From Botryosphaeria dothidea (lineage: Eukaryota; Ascomycota; Dothideomycetes; Botryosphaeriales; Botryosphaeriaceae): a stretch of 64,000 nucleotides of DNA. Location: assembly GCA_011503125.2 (NCBI GenBank), contig WWBZ02000001.1, positions 5,580,001-5,644,000 of the forward strand. Reading direction: 5' to 3'. The notes beneath the pieces are model-generated. The model was given only the letters and a program-made list of their open reading frames with translations. It was not told where the DNA came from and did not search any database. The number at the start of each line of letters is the position of its first letter. Position 1 is the first letter of the stretch. Position numbers and translations under genes: made by a program. Positions 35,369-48,828 of the stretch are shown here, one piece after another.

Positions 35369-35532
35369 ATTAGCTAGGAACTAAAAGACCGACTAGTTAG
35401 TAAGAGCTTAGAAGATCTTACGTTCTACGAATTTACTAACTTACTAGCTAGAACTAGTAACGATATAGAGGCTATTAATAAGGCTAAGAAGTTAGTTATA
35501 CGAAGTAGGTATTAAGAAAGGAGAAGCCTAAG

Positions 35533-38500
35533 TATTATAAACGTAGCTTACTTAGATCTCTTATCTCTCGTTTACCTTCGTTAATTTAAAATCTAGATCT
35601 AGACTTATCTACTTATAAATTAGAAAGCTAGTATTTTAGTTCGTTCTTTATATATATAAAGCTCGCCTCTCTACTTTATAGTTAGTTCTTTAGTCTAGTA
35701 ATAAGTATTTCTCGCGTATAACTTAGTACGCCTTAAATTAGATCTTACTTACCTTCCTCGTTCCTCGTTCCTCGCCCCTCGTCTCTTATACCTCGTATTC
35801 TCGCCCTTTAAACTATACTCTTATACTTCGGTATTACTTTACCCCTACTATCTTTACCGGCTTCGTTACCTCGTCTCTCCGCCCTCCTAAGATCCGTTTA
35901 TTATATTTTACTAGACTTCTCTCTAGTAGGCCTAAAGCTCTTACCGAAGTCCTAGACTATAATTCCTAAAATAGTTAATAGAACTATACCTTCTAATCCT
36001 TAGGATACGCTCTTCTAAGTTCTTAATTAAGTCTCTACTTCTATTAATACTCGTCCTATCTTCCCTAAAGATATTCTAGTTTCTTTACGCGTTATTCTTA
36101 GCTAGATATACGCTAGAGAAAGATAATCTTATCTAAGATCCGATATCGATTTACTAGTTATCTCTAAGAATACTACGAATGCCTAAGTTACTTATATCTT
36201 TTACTACTATAGTTTTAGCTAAGATAAAGCCTTCGCCCGACTCTAACTACTAGCCCCGAACCTCTCTACTAATACGCCGGCTACTACGTCTATAGTATCT
36301 TCTTTAGAAACTCCTCGTCCCCGTATTTCTAAAGTATTAGATCTAGAACTCTTTAAGGAGAACGTACTCGATTCTAGAACTTCGCTACGTAACTTTAACT
36401 TAAATTTACCTTAAACCTATCTACTTTTATAACGGATATAGCTAAGATTACCTACGCTAAATTATATCTTCGCGATACGGCTTATACTTAGTTTACTTCT
36501 TACGTCTCTACTTCGAACGGTTCCGTAGACTTCGATAATTATAAGGCCTTCTATTAAGCTCTTAAAGCCGTATTTAATAATTCTAATACTTACGTAACGG
36601 CTAAACGATCCCTTCTCGTACTTAAATAAGATAAGTCCTACTCGGCTTACTACTTACGGTTTCTCTCGCTTATTACGATCCTCGGTTAGAAAAAAAACGT
36701 AGTTAAGATCTACTACTTCCGCCTTAGCCTTAAAGAGAATCTTAAAAACCTTCTTATTAGACGTTCTATACTAATAGAATTTAGAAAATTCGCTAAAACC
36801 TATATTGCGTTAGATAACTAACTCTATACTTAAATAATTAAGAAAAAGATATCCGTAACTCGTATTTCTACCTTAACTTCTCTCGTTATACTAGCTATCT
36901 CTTAATTCTCGTCTTCCGCGCTAATCTCGATCCCCTAAAGTAAATCTATAGAACTAGATATCTCTACTTAAAAAGCGTACCGAAGAGCTAATAATCTCTA
37001 CGCTTACTATAGTAATCTAAACTACTAAATACGTAAGTATTCTAAGGTAAAAGATCTAAAGAGTTTAAAGGGTCTAAATCTTAATTCGACTATAACTATA
37101 TTCTCTCCGCCTACCTCGCTACTAGTAATAAGTTTACTTATCTTCTCTAAAATCTCGACTTCTATAACTTCTTCTACGGCTTTAATTCTCTACGTATTAA
37201 AAAACGTAGAAGGCTAGATAGTACCCGGTACCTATCTAGCCTCCCGCTACTTTCTACTTTAAATTAATTCTCTATTCTTACTTCTTTATCTTCGAACCTC
37301 GGAATACTCTTATTTTTACCCCCCGAACCTCGTATCTCGATACTACGCGCTATTAATCTCGGAAAACGCCTACTTCTTATTCTTAAGTTAGTAGTTAATA
37401 ATATAATCGAAACCTCGTCTATACTAGACTCTAGTACTTCGTTCTAATTTATAGATAATACTTTTATTAAGGAATACTCGCTTTCTACTCGTTAAAAAAT
37501 ATAATCTAAATCCCTCGAGCTAGCTAATAGATCTATAGCTAGATAGATTATCTATAAAGCCGATCTTTAACTCGATATTAATTAATACTAAGAACTTTTT
37601 ATCTTTTAGGTAACTAAGCTTAGTTAATATTCTCTTATTCTTAAAAAGTCTTAGCTAGAAAAGTACGATCTATAGATTCTCTAGTTAAGAAATACTATTA
37701 TCTTCGCTTCTTCTTTCTACTAAGTAAATTACTTATCTACTCGATAATCTACGATTATATCTTCTAATCTACCTTCGATCTTTTACGCTACGATATTCTA
37801 CGCCGCTCTTACTCGTTATATCTAACGAGATAAGACTAGGATCTATATTATATTAATTAAGGAAATCTAAGAATACCTTAAAAGTCTTAAAAAAACGAAA
37901 TAATAAACCCTAGAATAAGAACTTAAAACCCTCCGCTTACGAATCCCGACTCGATTTTACTATCTTCTTTCTTTTTTTACTAAGAAAGAGGCCGATAAGC
38001 TTCCTCTATATCGATATATTAATTATAAGATTTCGCTAGAAGAGGGTAAGAAACTCCTATTCGGTTCTCTCTACTTAATATCCGATTTAGAGCTTAAGGC
38101 TCTACGCGAATATTTTAATAAGAACCTTAAAAAAGATTTTATTCGGCCCTTATTCTTATCCTCTACGTCTTCTATTCTCTTTATTAAGAAACTAGGTAGC
38201 GGCCTTCGTTTTTATATAGATTATCGCGAACTAAACGGTATTACGAAAAAGAACCGTTATCTACTCTTCTTAATTAACGAGACTCTTCGTTAACTTTAAG
38301 GCTCTCGTATTTTTACTCGACTCGACCTTCGCGGTACTTATAACCTTATCCGGATTAAGAAAGACTTCGAATATTTAACCGCCTTTAGGACTCGCTATAG
38401 TCTATACGAGTATCTTATTATACTCTTTAGCCTTATAAATATACTTACTATCTACTAATAATTCGTTAATAATACGCTATATAAATATCTTAACCGCTAG

Positions 38501-38643
38501 TACGTCGTCTACTTAGATAATATTCTTATCTACTTAGAAATAGAAGAGAAGTACTACGAATACGTCTAATTAGTTCTTAAAAAACTTCGTAAAGTAGGCC
38601 TATATATAAAAGGCGAAAAATACGACTTCTATACGACTTTAAT
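35533..38643 (+). mobile_element. Ty3/gypsy element of family B: LTR, gag and 5' part of pol, heavily RIP-mutated
   Basis: LTR at 35,533-35,905; internal part to 38,643, where LINE copy c cuts it. Conceptual reading around 36,480-36,840 looks like a retrotransposon gag domain. About 37,990-38,640 reads as reverse transcriptase (FIKKLGSGLRFYI, YLTAFRTRYSLYEYL, VVYLDNILIYL, the last with Asn for the second catalytic Asp). Stops are very frequent. CA and TG are almost absent. RNase H, integrase and the 3' LTR were not found in the window. Confidence 0.75.
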
Positions 38644-40084
38644 AAAAATATAACTATACTAAAAAATCGATTCTAAGCTACGGCGCCGGGAGAGGGCTCT
38701 AAGAACTCTTCTAGACTTCGCGAGTTCTAAAATAGTACTTAAGATAACTATAGTCGCGAAGTAGTTAATATAGATAGATAGATAGATAGATAAATTTAAT
38801 TAAGCTAATTTAGCTCTTCGAAGGGTCTATATAGCTATAGCTATCTATAAGGATATATATAGAAGGGGAAACCGTAGCTACTTTCTTAGGATAGCCCGGG
38901 TAAAAACCTTTTCTATCTATAATAGTAGTATCCGTAGATACTCTATTTAGTATAGTTTTTTTCTATATACCGGTAGCGGTATTTAAAGTAGGAAGAGTAG
39001 CTAAGAGAGAGGAACTATAGAGAGAGGTAACTATAAATCTTAAGACTAAGCCGTAAGAAGTCTCGGCTTACCTATTTATAAGCGCTAGTAAAGCGCTCTT
39101 AAAATTTATTTTTAGAAGCGCCTAGCTAGCTCTTCTCCCTCTTATTACCGCTAGAGAGAACGCGGGTACGTATACTTTTAACGTAGAACGTATATACTAC
39201 GAGTAGGTAAGCGGTCTAAGATTCGAACTTAGAACCTATACTACCCTAGAAAGGCTAGGTTACCGTAGAAGTATACCCTACTAATATACTACTCCGCTAA
39301 GTAGTTAATATAGAGAATATAGAAAGAGGCGAATAGCCTTCCCTAGTAACTACCTCTACCTAGCTCTAATATACTTCTAAGAAACCGTAGAGTACTTAGT
39401 ATAGCGTAAAATACGTTAAGAGAGCCTTAAAAATAGTAGATATCCTTCTCTAAGCTCTATAAATATCCGCTAGCCTCTCTTTAGTCCTCTTTAGCTAGAT
39501 AAAAAATTTTCTTAATATTACTAAGATAATTTTCTAGAATTATATTACTATCTACTAGAAGGTAACTACTAAGAAGCTAGGCCTTAAGAATATTCTTAAA
39601 GAGGTCTAATAGATCTAAAAGATAGTTAACTATATCTAGACTATCTCTATATCTATATCTAATATTTATAGCTAGATATAAATTATAGCCTAAGTAGCTC
39701 CGAAGCCCCCTACCCTCCTAGCTACTATTAAATTTATCCTCTACTTTCTAAAGATAGTAAATAGATAAGAAATAGCTAAGCTCTTAAATAAGATAATTAT
39801 TAGAAAGATCTAGATAGAAAAAAGCTAGGCGTATAAGAAAGTACTTACTACTAAGAAGCTCCCTAGTAGAGACGTTAAAATCTTTATATCGGATAAAGTA
39901 ACTAGAATAGCTCTTCTCTAGAACTAGAAATAGACTATAGAACTAGAAAAAGAAGTTAGGCCTAACTAGTAGCTATACTTAGTACTAGTATATAACGTCT
40001 CTCGAGAAGAAATCGATACTATAAACTTCTAAGCTATCTAAACTATCTAGAAGTAGAACCTATCTCTATACCTAGAACTACGTA
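38644..40084 (+). mobile_element. Tad-like LINE, 5' fragment c (interrupted by a SINE)
   Basis: It starts with the LINE 5' end (aaaaatataactatac) inside the gypsy B reverse transcriptase. It parallels copy b (40,936 on) through the 5' region and ORF1 up to ctacgtat at 40,084, where the match stops. A SINE occupies 38,774-39,298. It is heavily RIP-mutated and non-coding. Confidence 0.75.
38774..39298 (-). mobile_element. tRNA-derived SINE, copy 1, with 15-bp target duplication
   Basis: 525 bp inserted in LINE c and flanked by AAGTAGTTAATATAG at 38,759-38,773 and 39,299-39,313. On the minus strand it begins AGCGGAGTAGTATATTAG, which resembles a tRNA 5' end with a box A-like stretch. It carries GTTCGAATC, a perfect box B core, at 39,220-39,228, about 70 nt in. 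The 3' end is aaattt followed by (TATC)n. Without the SINE, the LINE sequence is continuous with other copies. The 3' 70-80 bp resemble the LINE 3' end (57,775-57,850). Confidence 0.8.
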
Positions 40085-40258
40085 TATTAGGCTCTTTAAG
40101 CGCTACTATTCTAAGTAACTAGATAGATACTTAATAGTAACTAGAGGCTCTAGCTATACTAAGGATAACTTAGTTAGATACTAGAGTACGGGCCTAGCGC
40201 TAAGCGACTAGGTATATTTACTCTTCGCCCTCTCTTTCTAGACTCTCTTTTCTTTCTT
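40085..40258. other. Unassigned RIP-mutated sequence
   Basis: 174 bp between the end of LINE c and the inverted-repeat element. It does not match the other elements in the window and has no open frame. Confidence 0.4.
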
Positions 40259-40928
40259 CTTATATATAGATTTTTAGTTAAAAGTAATACTATTATTTCG
40301 GCTTTACTATCTTATATAATTTATATACTACTAATAAGGAACCTAAACTTAATAACCCGATATCCGTACTATTAACTAGAATCTAAACTCGATAATCTAT
40401 AATTAAAACCTAATAATACTAATAATCTATAACTAGAACTTAATAATACCGATACTCTACGATAAGTAACCTAGAAATATTAAAGAAACCTATACTATTA
40501 GAGAAATAATAGTATAATTATAAAAAATCTATCTTCTTAAATAAGATACGAAGATCCTCGTTAATCCCGTACTAATCTCTTTAGAGTTTTACCTATAACG
40601 TAGATTAAACTACTCTAAAACTAAAATAATTAGTAAAGATTATAGCGTAATAAAGCCTATTCTCTATAAGCTATACCCGTAGCCGTACTAGTAGTATCGC
40701 TAGTACTACTTCTATTTATCTAAGCGATAATAAAGAAAAATTATTTAGTAATATAGTTAGAGAACCTAGCTAGAACCTTAACGAGTTTATAAGTAGCGCT
40801 ATTCTATTTTAGGACTTTTCTAATATCTTAGACTAGTAAAGTTAAGCTACTAGTTTTATCTTACGTCGTATATAAGATAGTAAAGCCGAAATAATAGTAT
40901 TACTTTTAACTAAAAATCTATATATAAG
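40259..40928. mobile_element. 670-bp element with perfect 60-bp inverted repeats
   Basis: Arms at 40,259-40,318 and 40,869-40,928 are exact reverse complements over 60 bp (outer end cttatatatagattttt, inner end atcttatata). The outer flanks continue weakly alike (tttcttt). The inner 550 bp have no open frame. The size and arms suggest a MITE or a remnant of a DNA transposon. No target duplication could be assigned, partly because LINE b begins right at its right edge. Confidence 0.65.
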
Positions 40929-40935
40929 GAGAGAA

Positions 40936-42877
40936 AGAAATATAACTATACTAAAAAATCGATCTTAAGCTACGGCGCCGGAAGAGGGTCCTAGAAACTC
41001 TTCTAGGCTTCGCGAGTTCTAAAATAGTACTTAAGATAACTATAGCCGCGAAGTAGTTAATATAGAGGATATAGGAAGAGGCGAATAGCCTCCCCTAGTA
41101 ACTATCTCTATCTAGCCCTAATATACCCCTAAGAAATCGTAGAGTACTTAGTATAGCGTAGAATACGTTAAGAGAGCCTTAAAAATAGTAGATATCCTTC
41201 TCTAAGCCCTATAAATATCCGCTAGCCTTCCTTTAGTTCTCTCTAGCTAGATAAAAAATTTTCTCGATATTACTAAGATAATCTTCTAGGATTATATTAC
41301 TATCTATTAGAAGGTAACTACTAAAGAGCTAGGCCTTAAGAATATCTTTAAAGAGATTTAATAGATTTAAAAGATAGTTAACCGTATCTAGGCTACCTCT
41401 ATATTTATACCTAATACTCGTAGCTAGATATAAATTATAGCCTAAGTAGCTCCGAAGCCCCCTACTCTTCTAGCTACTACTAAACTTATTCTCTACTTTT
41501 TAAAGATAGTAAATAGATAAAAAATAGCTAAGCTCTTAAATAAGGTAATTATTAGAAAGATCTAGATAGGAAAAAGCTAGGCGTATAAGAAAGTACTTAC
41601 TACTAAGAAGCTCCCTAGTAGAGACGTTAGAATCTTTATACCGGATAAAGTAACTAGAATAGCCCTTTTTTAGAACTAGAAATAGACTATAGAACTAGAA
41701 AAAGAAGTTAGGCCTAACTAGTAGCTATACTTAGTACTAGTATATAACGTCTCTCGAGAAGGAATCGATACTATAGACCTCTAAGCTATCTAAACTATTT
41801 AGAAGTAGAACTTATCTCTATATCTAGAACTACGTATTAGTAAGCTAGCTTAGCTAAAGAGGAAGCTCTTAGAGGAGAAAACTTACTCGGCTATTATTCT
41901 TAGTACTATAAACTCTAAAACCGCTAACTAGATTATTAATAAGGGGCTTATTATTAACTTTACTATCTATATAGCGTAGTACTATAACGTAGCCTTTATA
42001 GTAACCTAGTATTTTAAGTACTAGGCCTACGGTTATATTACTAACTATTATAAAAAGAAGAAAAAATACGAATAGTATAGTAAGATATATAATACTAGGA
42101 ACTACTCTAAGGAAAGTATATAGTACGTAAACTACTCTTAAAGGTATATAGCCTAGAGTAACTCCTATCTAGTACGTAGAGCCTACTATACTAAGGCCGC
42201 CTAGACCCGCCTAGTAGTACTAAAAAGGCACTAGAAAGAACCCCTAATAACTAAAATATAGCCTTAAACTAACTAGTTAACCGTTAGACTAAGAAAGAGG
42301 ATTAGAGAGAAGAAGCCGGTTAAGATAGGACTAGATAGACTAAGAGACTTAAGCCGCCTCCCGCCTTCTAACTAAATAAGGTTTACCGGACTTAATAGCT
42401 TATAATACGCCTTAGAAGAGCCCGCGGGAACTTCCTCTTTATAGCCTATACTACTAGCCCCCTCGTAGCCGGACCTAAAGATAGAAGGAAGTTAATATTA
42501 GATATAGGCTCTCTCTTTATTATATAGTATAACGTCTATAAGAGTAAGAATAGGGTAATACTCTCGCTCTTTAAGAAAGTAGACCTAAAGATCTACTATA
42601 TCCTAGCTATCTAGAAACCTTAGAGGAACCTAAGAGTTAAGATAATAGTAAGATACTCTACCTACTATATAGTTTTTCCCTAGAAGAGAGTAGTAAGAAC
42701 CTACTTCTTTATAAGTAAGGCTATTAGCCCCGACTTCTAGTAAGTAATAGTCTATTTACTAGATCTTATTATACTATTTCTTATTACTAGAATATATATA
42801 ATCTATATCTATAACTACTATAATCCCCCGCTAGCCTCTTATACTAGTATAGCGCTAGAAATTCTATCTCTTCTACC
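40936..42877 (+). mobile_element. Tad-like LINE copy b, segment 1 (5' end, ORF1, start of ORF2)
   Basis: It begins with the common LINE 5' end. ORF1 relics end in zinc-knuckle-like C-x2-C-x4-H-x4-C sequence around 42,010-42,060. From about 42,500 the sequence reads as the apurinic-type endonuclease of ORF2 (IIQYNVYKSK-like). It stops at the GGAAG target duplication of chromovirus copy 2 and resumes at 48,834. All frames hold many stops from RIP. Confidence 0.8.
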
Positions 42878-42882
42878 GGAAG

Positions 42883-43132
42883 TATTACGGTTTAAACCCT
42901 AAGGGTGCCTTAGATAGATCCTACGGCGAGACCTTAGGTTAAGAGGACCCTAAAGCTTAACGAAGCTTAATAAGAAAACCCTATAACTCGCTACTAGTAA
43001 AAGGGACTCTAGAGAGATATATAAGTAGCGCTATCTTGCTTAAACCTTTCTTCCTTTTCTCTTTAGCTTAGTCTTCTCGTAGATAGTAATACTACTATAT
43101 TTCCGCGAGTATACCGGATATAAGTTATTATA
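42883..43132 (+). repeat. 5' LTR of chromovirus copy 2
   Basis: 250 bp, starts TATTACGG, ends TTATTATA. Contains an agatatataag TATA-like site. Pairs with 48,579-48,828. Confidence 0.9.
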
Positions 43133-46100
43133 TTAGACTAAGCTTCTCTTTCGAACTACTAAAGCTCGATAGTATAGTAGGGGTTAACTATAGATAGCCG
43201 CCTTAGGGCCTCGCTTAGTTAGTAAAGAGTACGATAATAACCGAACGATGCGATAATACGATACGATACGCAACGACTACGACGGTTCCCCTTTCCTCTA
43301 TACGCTATAGCTCCCACGTAAGTACTATATTCTTATTCCCCTTTCCTCCGTGCGCTAAAGCTCTTACGTAAGCACGGCTTCTCTTTATCTAAGTTACCTA
43401 AGTTACCTAAGGAATAGGATAGTAGCTAGGCTCGTTATTAGTTAACTATACCTAGGAAATCGTTTAAGAAGGTATCCGTATAGGCACTTAAGAAGGTTCC
43501 CGAAGGAAGCCCTTTAATAAAACGATAGCGTAGCGTTTAAGAAGGTACGAAGAAGTCCCTAAAAGAAGATCTAAAAGAGAGATCTTAGAGAGGGCACCTA
43601 AGAAGACACCTAAGGAGACGCTTAAGAAGATACCTAAAGACGCGTCCTAGAATAGACGACTAACTAATAGATAAACCGTAAGAGGCCCCGTAGCGCGAAT
43701 AAGAGGACCTACCGTAATAGGCGAACTAACTATTTATAATAGTTACTTAGCTACAGGCACGAATAGATAGCTAGGCTACTATACTAATAATAAGGTAGCC
43801 TAGCGTAGGAATAGCTACGTCTACCCCGACGGCTTAAGTATAAACCCTACTAACCGTAATTGCTAAAGCGGTTACTTAAGCGCTTACGGTAAGTTAAAGG
43901 CCAAGAAAAATTCTACCCGAGCTAGTAGAATTTAAAGGAGAACGAAAGGAGCTAGAAGCCTAGATTAATCAAGCAAATTAGAAACTTCGAATCGATTACG
44001 TAAGCTACCTAAAAACGATATAAGTAGCGTTACTATTTAACTAGCTACGAGGAACCGCGCTTACCTACTTATAACTATAGTAGAGATCCTTAAGCTAGAC
44101 GGCTATAACCTAGGACCTATTCGAATAGCTAAGAGCCGTATTTGGCGACCTATATCGCGAGGAAAAAGCACGTCGCGAGCTCCGAGCCCTATATTAAAAA
44201 GGTGGCCCCTTTAGAGAACACTTTATAAAGTTCCGCCACCTAATGCTTAAATCTAGTAAAAGTACTATATAGGACGATAAGCAAAAGAAAGACTCTCTTT
44301 AGGACTTAATTAGCTAGGAACTAAAAGACCGACTAGTTAGCAAGAGCTTAGAAGATCTTACGTTCTACGAATTTACTAACTTGCTGGCTAGAACTAGTAA
44401 CGATATAGAGGCTATTAATAAGGCTAAGAAGTTAGTTATACGAAGTAGGTATTAAGGAAGGAGAAGCCCAAGTCCTTAAACCGATAAGAGATCTACTCGA
44501 TTAATAACGACTACTAGACCTACTACGTATCTAAAGCCTCTTTAAAACGACTAAATAGACTAGAAACTAATAGGCCTAGCTAAAGCCGTACTAACCCGGA
44601 GAGCTAAATAGGTAACTTAAGATAAGATTAATCGACGTCGTTAGAATAGGCTTTGCACGCGTTATAGTACTTTAGGATACTAGAAGTATGCATGCCCTTA
44701 TACGCCTGCCCGTCGCCTAGCTTAAGCTGCTAGTATTAGATAGTCGGAGTAGGAAGTTCCTCCGTAATTAGAGGAGGATACTAAAGTATTAGAGGTTAAT
44801 AAGAATTCGGAAAAAGAGTAGCTTCTAATAAAATTCGCCGTTAGAAGCGAAAGGAGTAAAGTAAGCTTTAAGTAGATTGGAAGCAATTCGAGAATAAGTA
44901 TATAGAAAAACCACCTTTCTTAGTTTTAGTACTTATTAATAAGGAGATCTCTACTTAAACCCTTATTAATTCTAGGTACTTATCCTATAGCTTTATCGAT
45001 ACTCGATTCGCTCGAAGATATAAACTCTAGCGTATCCCTATCCGACCAAGATAAATCTAGTTAGTTAATACTATTACCGACTCCTGGATTACCGAAGTAG
45101 CAATTACCGAGATCGATATCGGCGGATACTAAACGAAAAGAGCTTACTTCTATATAGCTCTAAGGATTAAAGGCTATAAAGTTATTCTTAGCTTACTATA
45201 GTTAGTAAAAGAGAGAGTAGAACTAGATGTAGAAAAATAAATCCTTAGATTTAAGGACTCTAGCCTAGTAGTACAAAGCTAGAGAGAGAGAAAAGAACTC
45301 GACTATAGAAGGGTCGGAGCCGCTAGGTTCCGCCTTCTTACGAGAAAGAAACGACTCGGTTACTAGGTTTTCTTAGCAAGTCTAGCTAATATTAATAAAG
45401 CACTTGCTAAGAAGAAGTATACGGACCTAAGGACGAAACTACCAGCCTAGTTAGATAAACGGTTTCTCGATACCTTCGATAGAAGTAAGGCCGATAAGTT
45501 ACCTCTATACTAACCTAGAATCGATTATTAGATTAAGCTTAAGAAAGATAAGAATGGGAGGATACCAGTGGCCCTATAGGGACCCTTATATAATATATCC
45601 AGAGACGAACTACTAGTACTCCGGAAAACGCTTATAGAGCTACTCGATAAAGGCTTTATCCGTGTAAGTAATTCTCTAGCCGCAGCGCTAGTCCTCTTTA
45701 TAAAGAAACTAGGTAGAGGCTTACGATTCTATTATAACTACCGAGCCCTTAATTAACTTACACGGAAGAATCGATATCTACTACCTCTTATCTAGGAGAC
45801 CCTTAACCGGATTAGTAAGGTAAGATGGTTTACGAAACTCGATATAATCGCAGTATTTAATAAGATTCGGGTTAAACTAGGAGATAAATGGCTTATAGCC
45901 TTTTAAACCCGCTTTAGACTATTTAAGTGGCTTGTTACTCCCTTTAGACTAGCTAATACACCAAGCACCTTTTAACGATATATTAACTAGACCCTACAGG
46001 ACTTCCTGGACGACTTCGTATCGGCTTATATCGATAATGTACTTATTTTTACCGAGGGATCCCGTATCTAATACCGAGAGCACGTAACTAAGGTTCTCGA

Positions 46101-48578
46101 AAAGCTATAAGCAGCGGGACTATAGCTTAATATCGATAAGTGCGAATTCGAGGTTTAGTTAATAAAGTATCTTAGATTTATTATCGAAGCTAGGAAAGGT
46201 ATCCGTATGGACCCAGCTAAGGTAAAAGCTATTTAAAAATAGGAAATACTAACTATAGTTAAAGGAGTGCTTAGATTCCTTAGCTTTGCGAACTTCTACC
46301 GGCGCTTTATTAATAAATACTCGAAGACTACGGCTCCGTTATATGCACTTATAAAGAAAGACGTTCCGTTCTATTAGATAGAAGGAGTAGAAAGAGCGTT
46401 TCGAAAGCTAAAGAAGGCCTTTATCACGGCACTAATCCTTGCCTAATTTGACCCGGACCGAAAGATAATCCTCGAGACTAACTCCTTAGGATACTATATA
46501 GGAGGAATTTTATCCTAATACGATAATAATAGAGTGCTCCGGCTAGTTATCTACTTCTTAAAGAAGAACTCGCTAGTAGAGTATAACTACGAGATCTACG
46601 ATAAGGAGCTCCTTACGATTATTAAGTATCTTTAGTAGTAGAATATAGAGCTACGAAGCGTAAAAGAATTTAAGATTATTACGGACTATAAGAATCTCGA
46701 ATACTTTATAATAGTCCGACGGCTCTCTAAGAGGCAAATAAGATAGTAGCTAATTCTGAGCCGATTTAACTTTATTATTGCTTACCGTCTAGGCAAGCTT
46801 AGGGCTTAGCCTAACGTACTTACACGAAGAGACTAAGACTTACTAGTATCTTAAGATAATAAGAGGCTTTAATATCGTATCGCACGACTCTTAAGCCTAG
46901 ATAAGGTTTAAGCTAACTATTAGAGAGTTTTGGCAACACTAGTGCAAATAAGACGATAAGCTATAACCGAATAAGGAGCAGACGAATAAGTAGATAAACT
47001 AGTAGATAAACTAGTAGACGAACTATTAGATAGATCTATAGACGAACTAGTATACGAATAAGGAGTAACGTTAATCGAAGACTATTTATAGTAGCTCTGG
47101 CAAGAGGTAAAAGTAGCGGATCCGGACTATAGACGTCTTATAATAGTAGTAAGAGAGGGTAGAAGAACGCTACTAAACGATTTAGAAGAACTAGTTAAGC
47201 TCTTAATTACTAATTACTCCTTAAATAATTAAGGAGAGTTGTTGTTCCGCAGCAGACGTTAGGTACTAAACTACGAGCCTTTAAGAACTAAGCTAATCTA
47301 GATACTCCACGATTTAATAATAGTAGTTTATCCTAGACGTACTAGAATAATAGCCCTTATCGTAAGATAGTTCTTCTAGCCGAACTTCGTATCTAATATA
47401 CGTAGATTCGTACGTAACTGTAACGTCTACGGAAGGACTAGAGTCTAGAGAGACCGTAAATAAGGACTACTACGGCCGTTACTAGTACTAAACCGTTAGT
47501 AGAGAGAGATCTTAGTCGACTTTATTAGACCGCTACCCGAGAGCCAAGGATGTCGGATACTTATAGTTATTACTAATCGATTAGGTAAAGGAGTTATCCT
47601 TAAGGCCTGTAAGGATATTAAAGCAGAAACAGTTACTAGGATATTTATTCGCTGCTTCTACCGCTACTATAGAGTCCTAACCGCTATTATCTCTAACCGG
47701 GGAAGCTAATTTATTAGCTAGCTATAGAAGAGGGTTTGCTAATTACTTAGGATCGAAAGACGAATCTTAATAGCCTACTATCTAGAAATAGATAGATTAA
47801 CGGAGCGTGCGAATACCGAGATAGAAAGGAAGCTCTGCCGGATGGTTAACTACGCGTAAGATAACTAGGTTAACTAGTTACCAGTAATAGAGCTTGCTAT
47901 AAATAGCCAAGAATCCTTATCGATAGGTGTTAGCCCCTTCTTCCTCTCTTATAGATACTACCTCGAGCTACTATAGTTATTCGAGGATTCTTAACTAGTC
48001 CCGAACCCTATATTACTAATATAAAAAGGAGAAGTAATCGTGGTAAAGATTAAAGAGATAACCGAATAGGCAGAAGCATTAATAGCGAACGTATAACAGG
48101 ATTAGGAGACCTAAGTAAATCGATATAGAGACCTATTACTAGCGTATAAAGTAGGGGATAAAGTCTAGCTAAATCTTAAGAATATACGAACGGACCGCCT
48201 AAGCCGGAAGCTTAATAATCGAGCAGCAAAGTTTATAGTTATCGAGGTCATTAGCCCTTATAGCTATAAACTAGACGTACCAACTAGGATATATAACGTC
48301 TTTAACGTCGATCTCTTACGCCCAGCTAGAATAGATCCTTTACCAAGCTAAGAATAGGACGATTATTAACTACTAGCTATACTCGTTAATAGAGAAGAAG
48401 AATAGAGGGTTAAAGCTATCTTAGGTGAAAAACTAGAAAGACGGCTAGGCTAGCGGAAACGGTAGAAACTCTATTAAGTTAAGTAGAGAGGATACGCGCG
48501 GCTAACTTAGGAACTAGTAAGCGCTTTAGAAGACACTAAAGCCCTAGAGACCTACCTTTAAAGCCGGGAGGGGGGTAA

Positions 48579-48828
48579 TATTACGGTTTAAACCCTAAGG
48601 GTGTCTTAGATAGATCCTGCGGCGAGACCTTAGATTAAGAGGACCCTAAAGCTCAACGAAGCTTAATAAGAAAACCCTATAACTCGCTACTAGTAAAAGA
48701 GACTCTAGAGAGATATATAAGCAGCGCTATCTTGCTTAAACCTTTCTTTCTTTTCTCTTTAGCTTAGTCTTCTCGTAGATAGTAATGCTACTGCATTTCC
48801 GCGAGTACACCGGATGCAAGCTATTATA
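48579..48828 (+). repeat. 3' LTR of chromovirus copy 2
   Basis: 250 bp. It differs from the 5' LTR by transitions only in the stretches compared. Confidence 0.9.

Larger units (their letters stand above)
33624..35532 (+). mobile_element. Chromovirus-type Ty3/gypsy element, copy 1 (5' LTR and part of gag)
   Basis: The 5' LTR is 33,624-33,864 (241 bp, TG..CA) and lightly mutated. Its internal sequence follows to 34,996 and resumes at 35,369-35,532, matching copies 2 and 3 in the gag region. It is broken by a 372-bp LTR of another family (34,997-35,368) and then cut by that family again at 35,533; its pol region is not found. An eight-unit 12-bp tandem repeat lies in gag. Mutation density rises sharply after about 34,500. 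Confidence 0.75.
42883..48828 (+). mobile_element. Chromovirus-type Ty3/gypsy element, copy 2, complete with two LTRs
   Basis: 5,946 bp, flanked by the 5-bp target duplication GGAAG (42,878-42,882 and 48,829-48,833) inside LINE b. LTRs are 42,883-43,132 and 48,579-48,828 (250 bp each; the terminal TG..CA now reads TA..TA). Order in the interior: gag, reverse transcriptase with RNase H (about 45,600-46,850; catalytic region reads AYIDNVLIF), integrase (about 47,520-48,350) and a chromodomain-like end (about 48,420-48,560). It is more mutated than copy 3: CAG/CAA Gln codons and TGG Trp codons of the ancestor are seen as TAG/TAA. It has no coding capacity. Confidence 0.9.

Noticed and set aside
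39220..39298. A genuine tRNA gene on the minus strand
   Set aside because: Box A- and B-like sequences occur, but the acceptor stem does not close, and the unit is embedded in a 525-bp element with a tail and target duplication, which fits a SINE.
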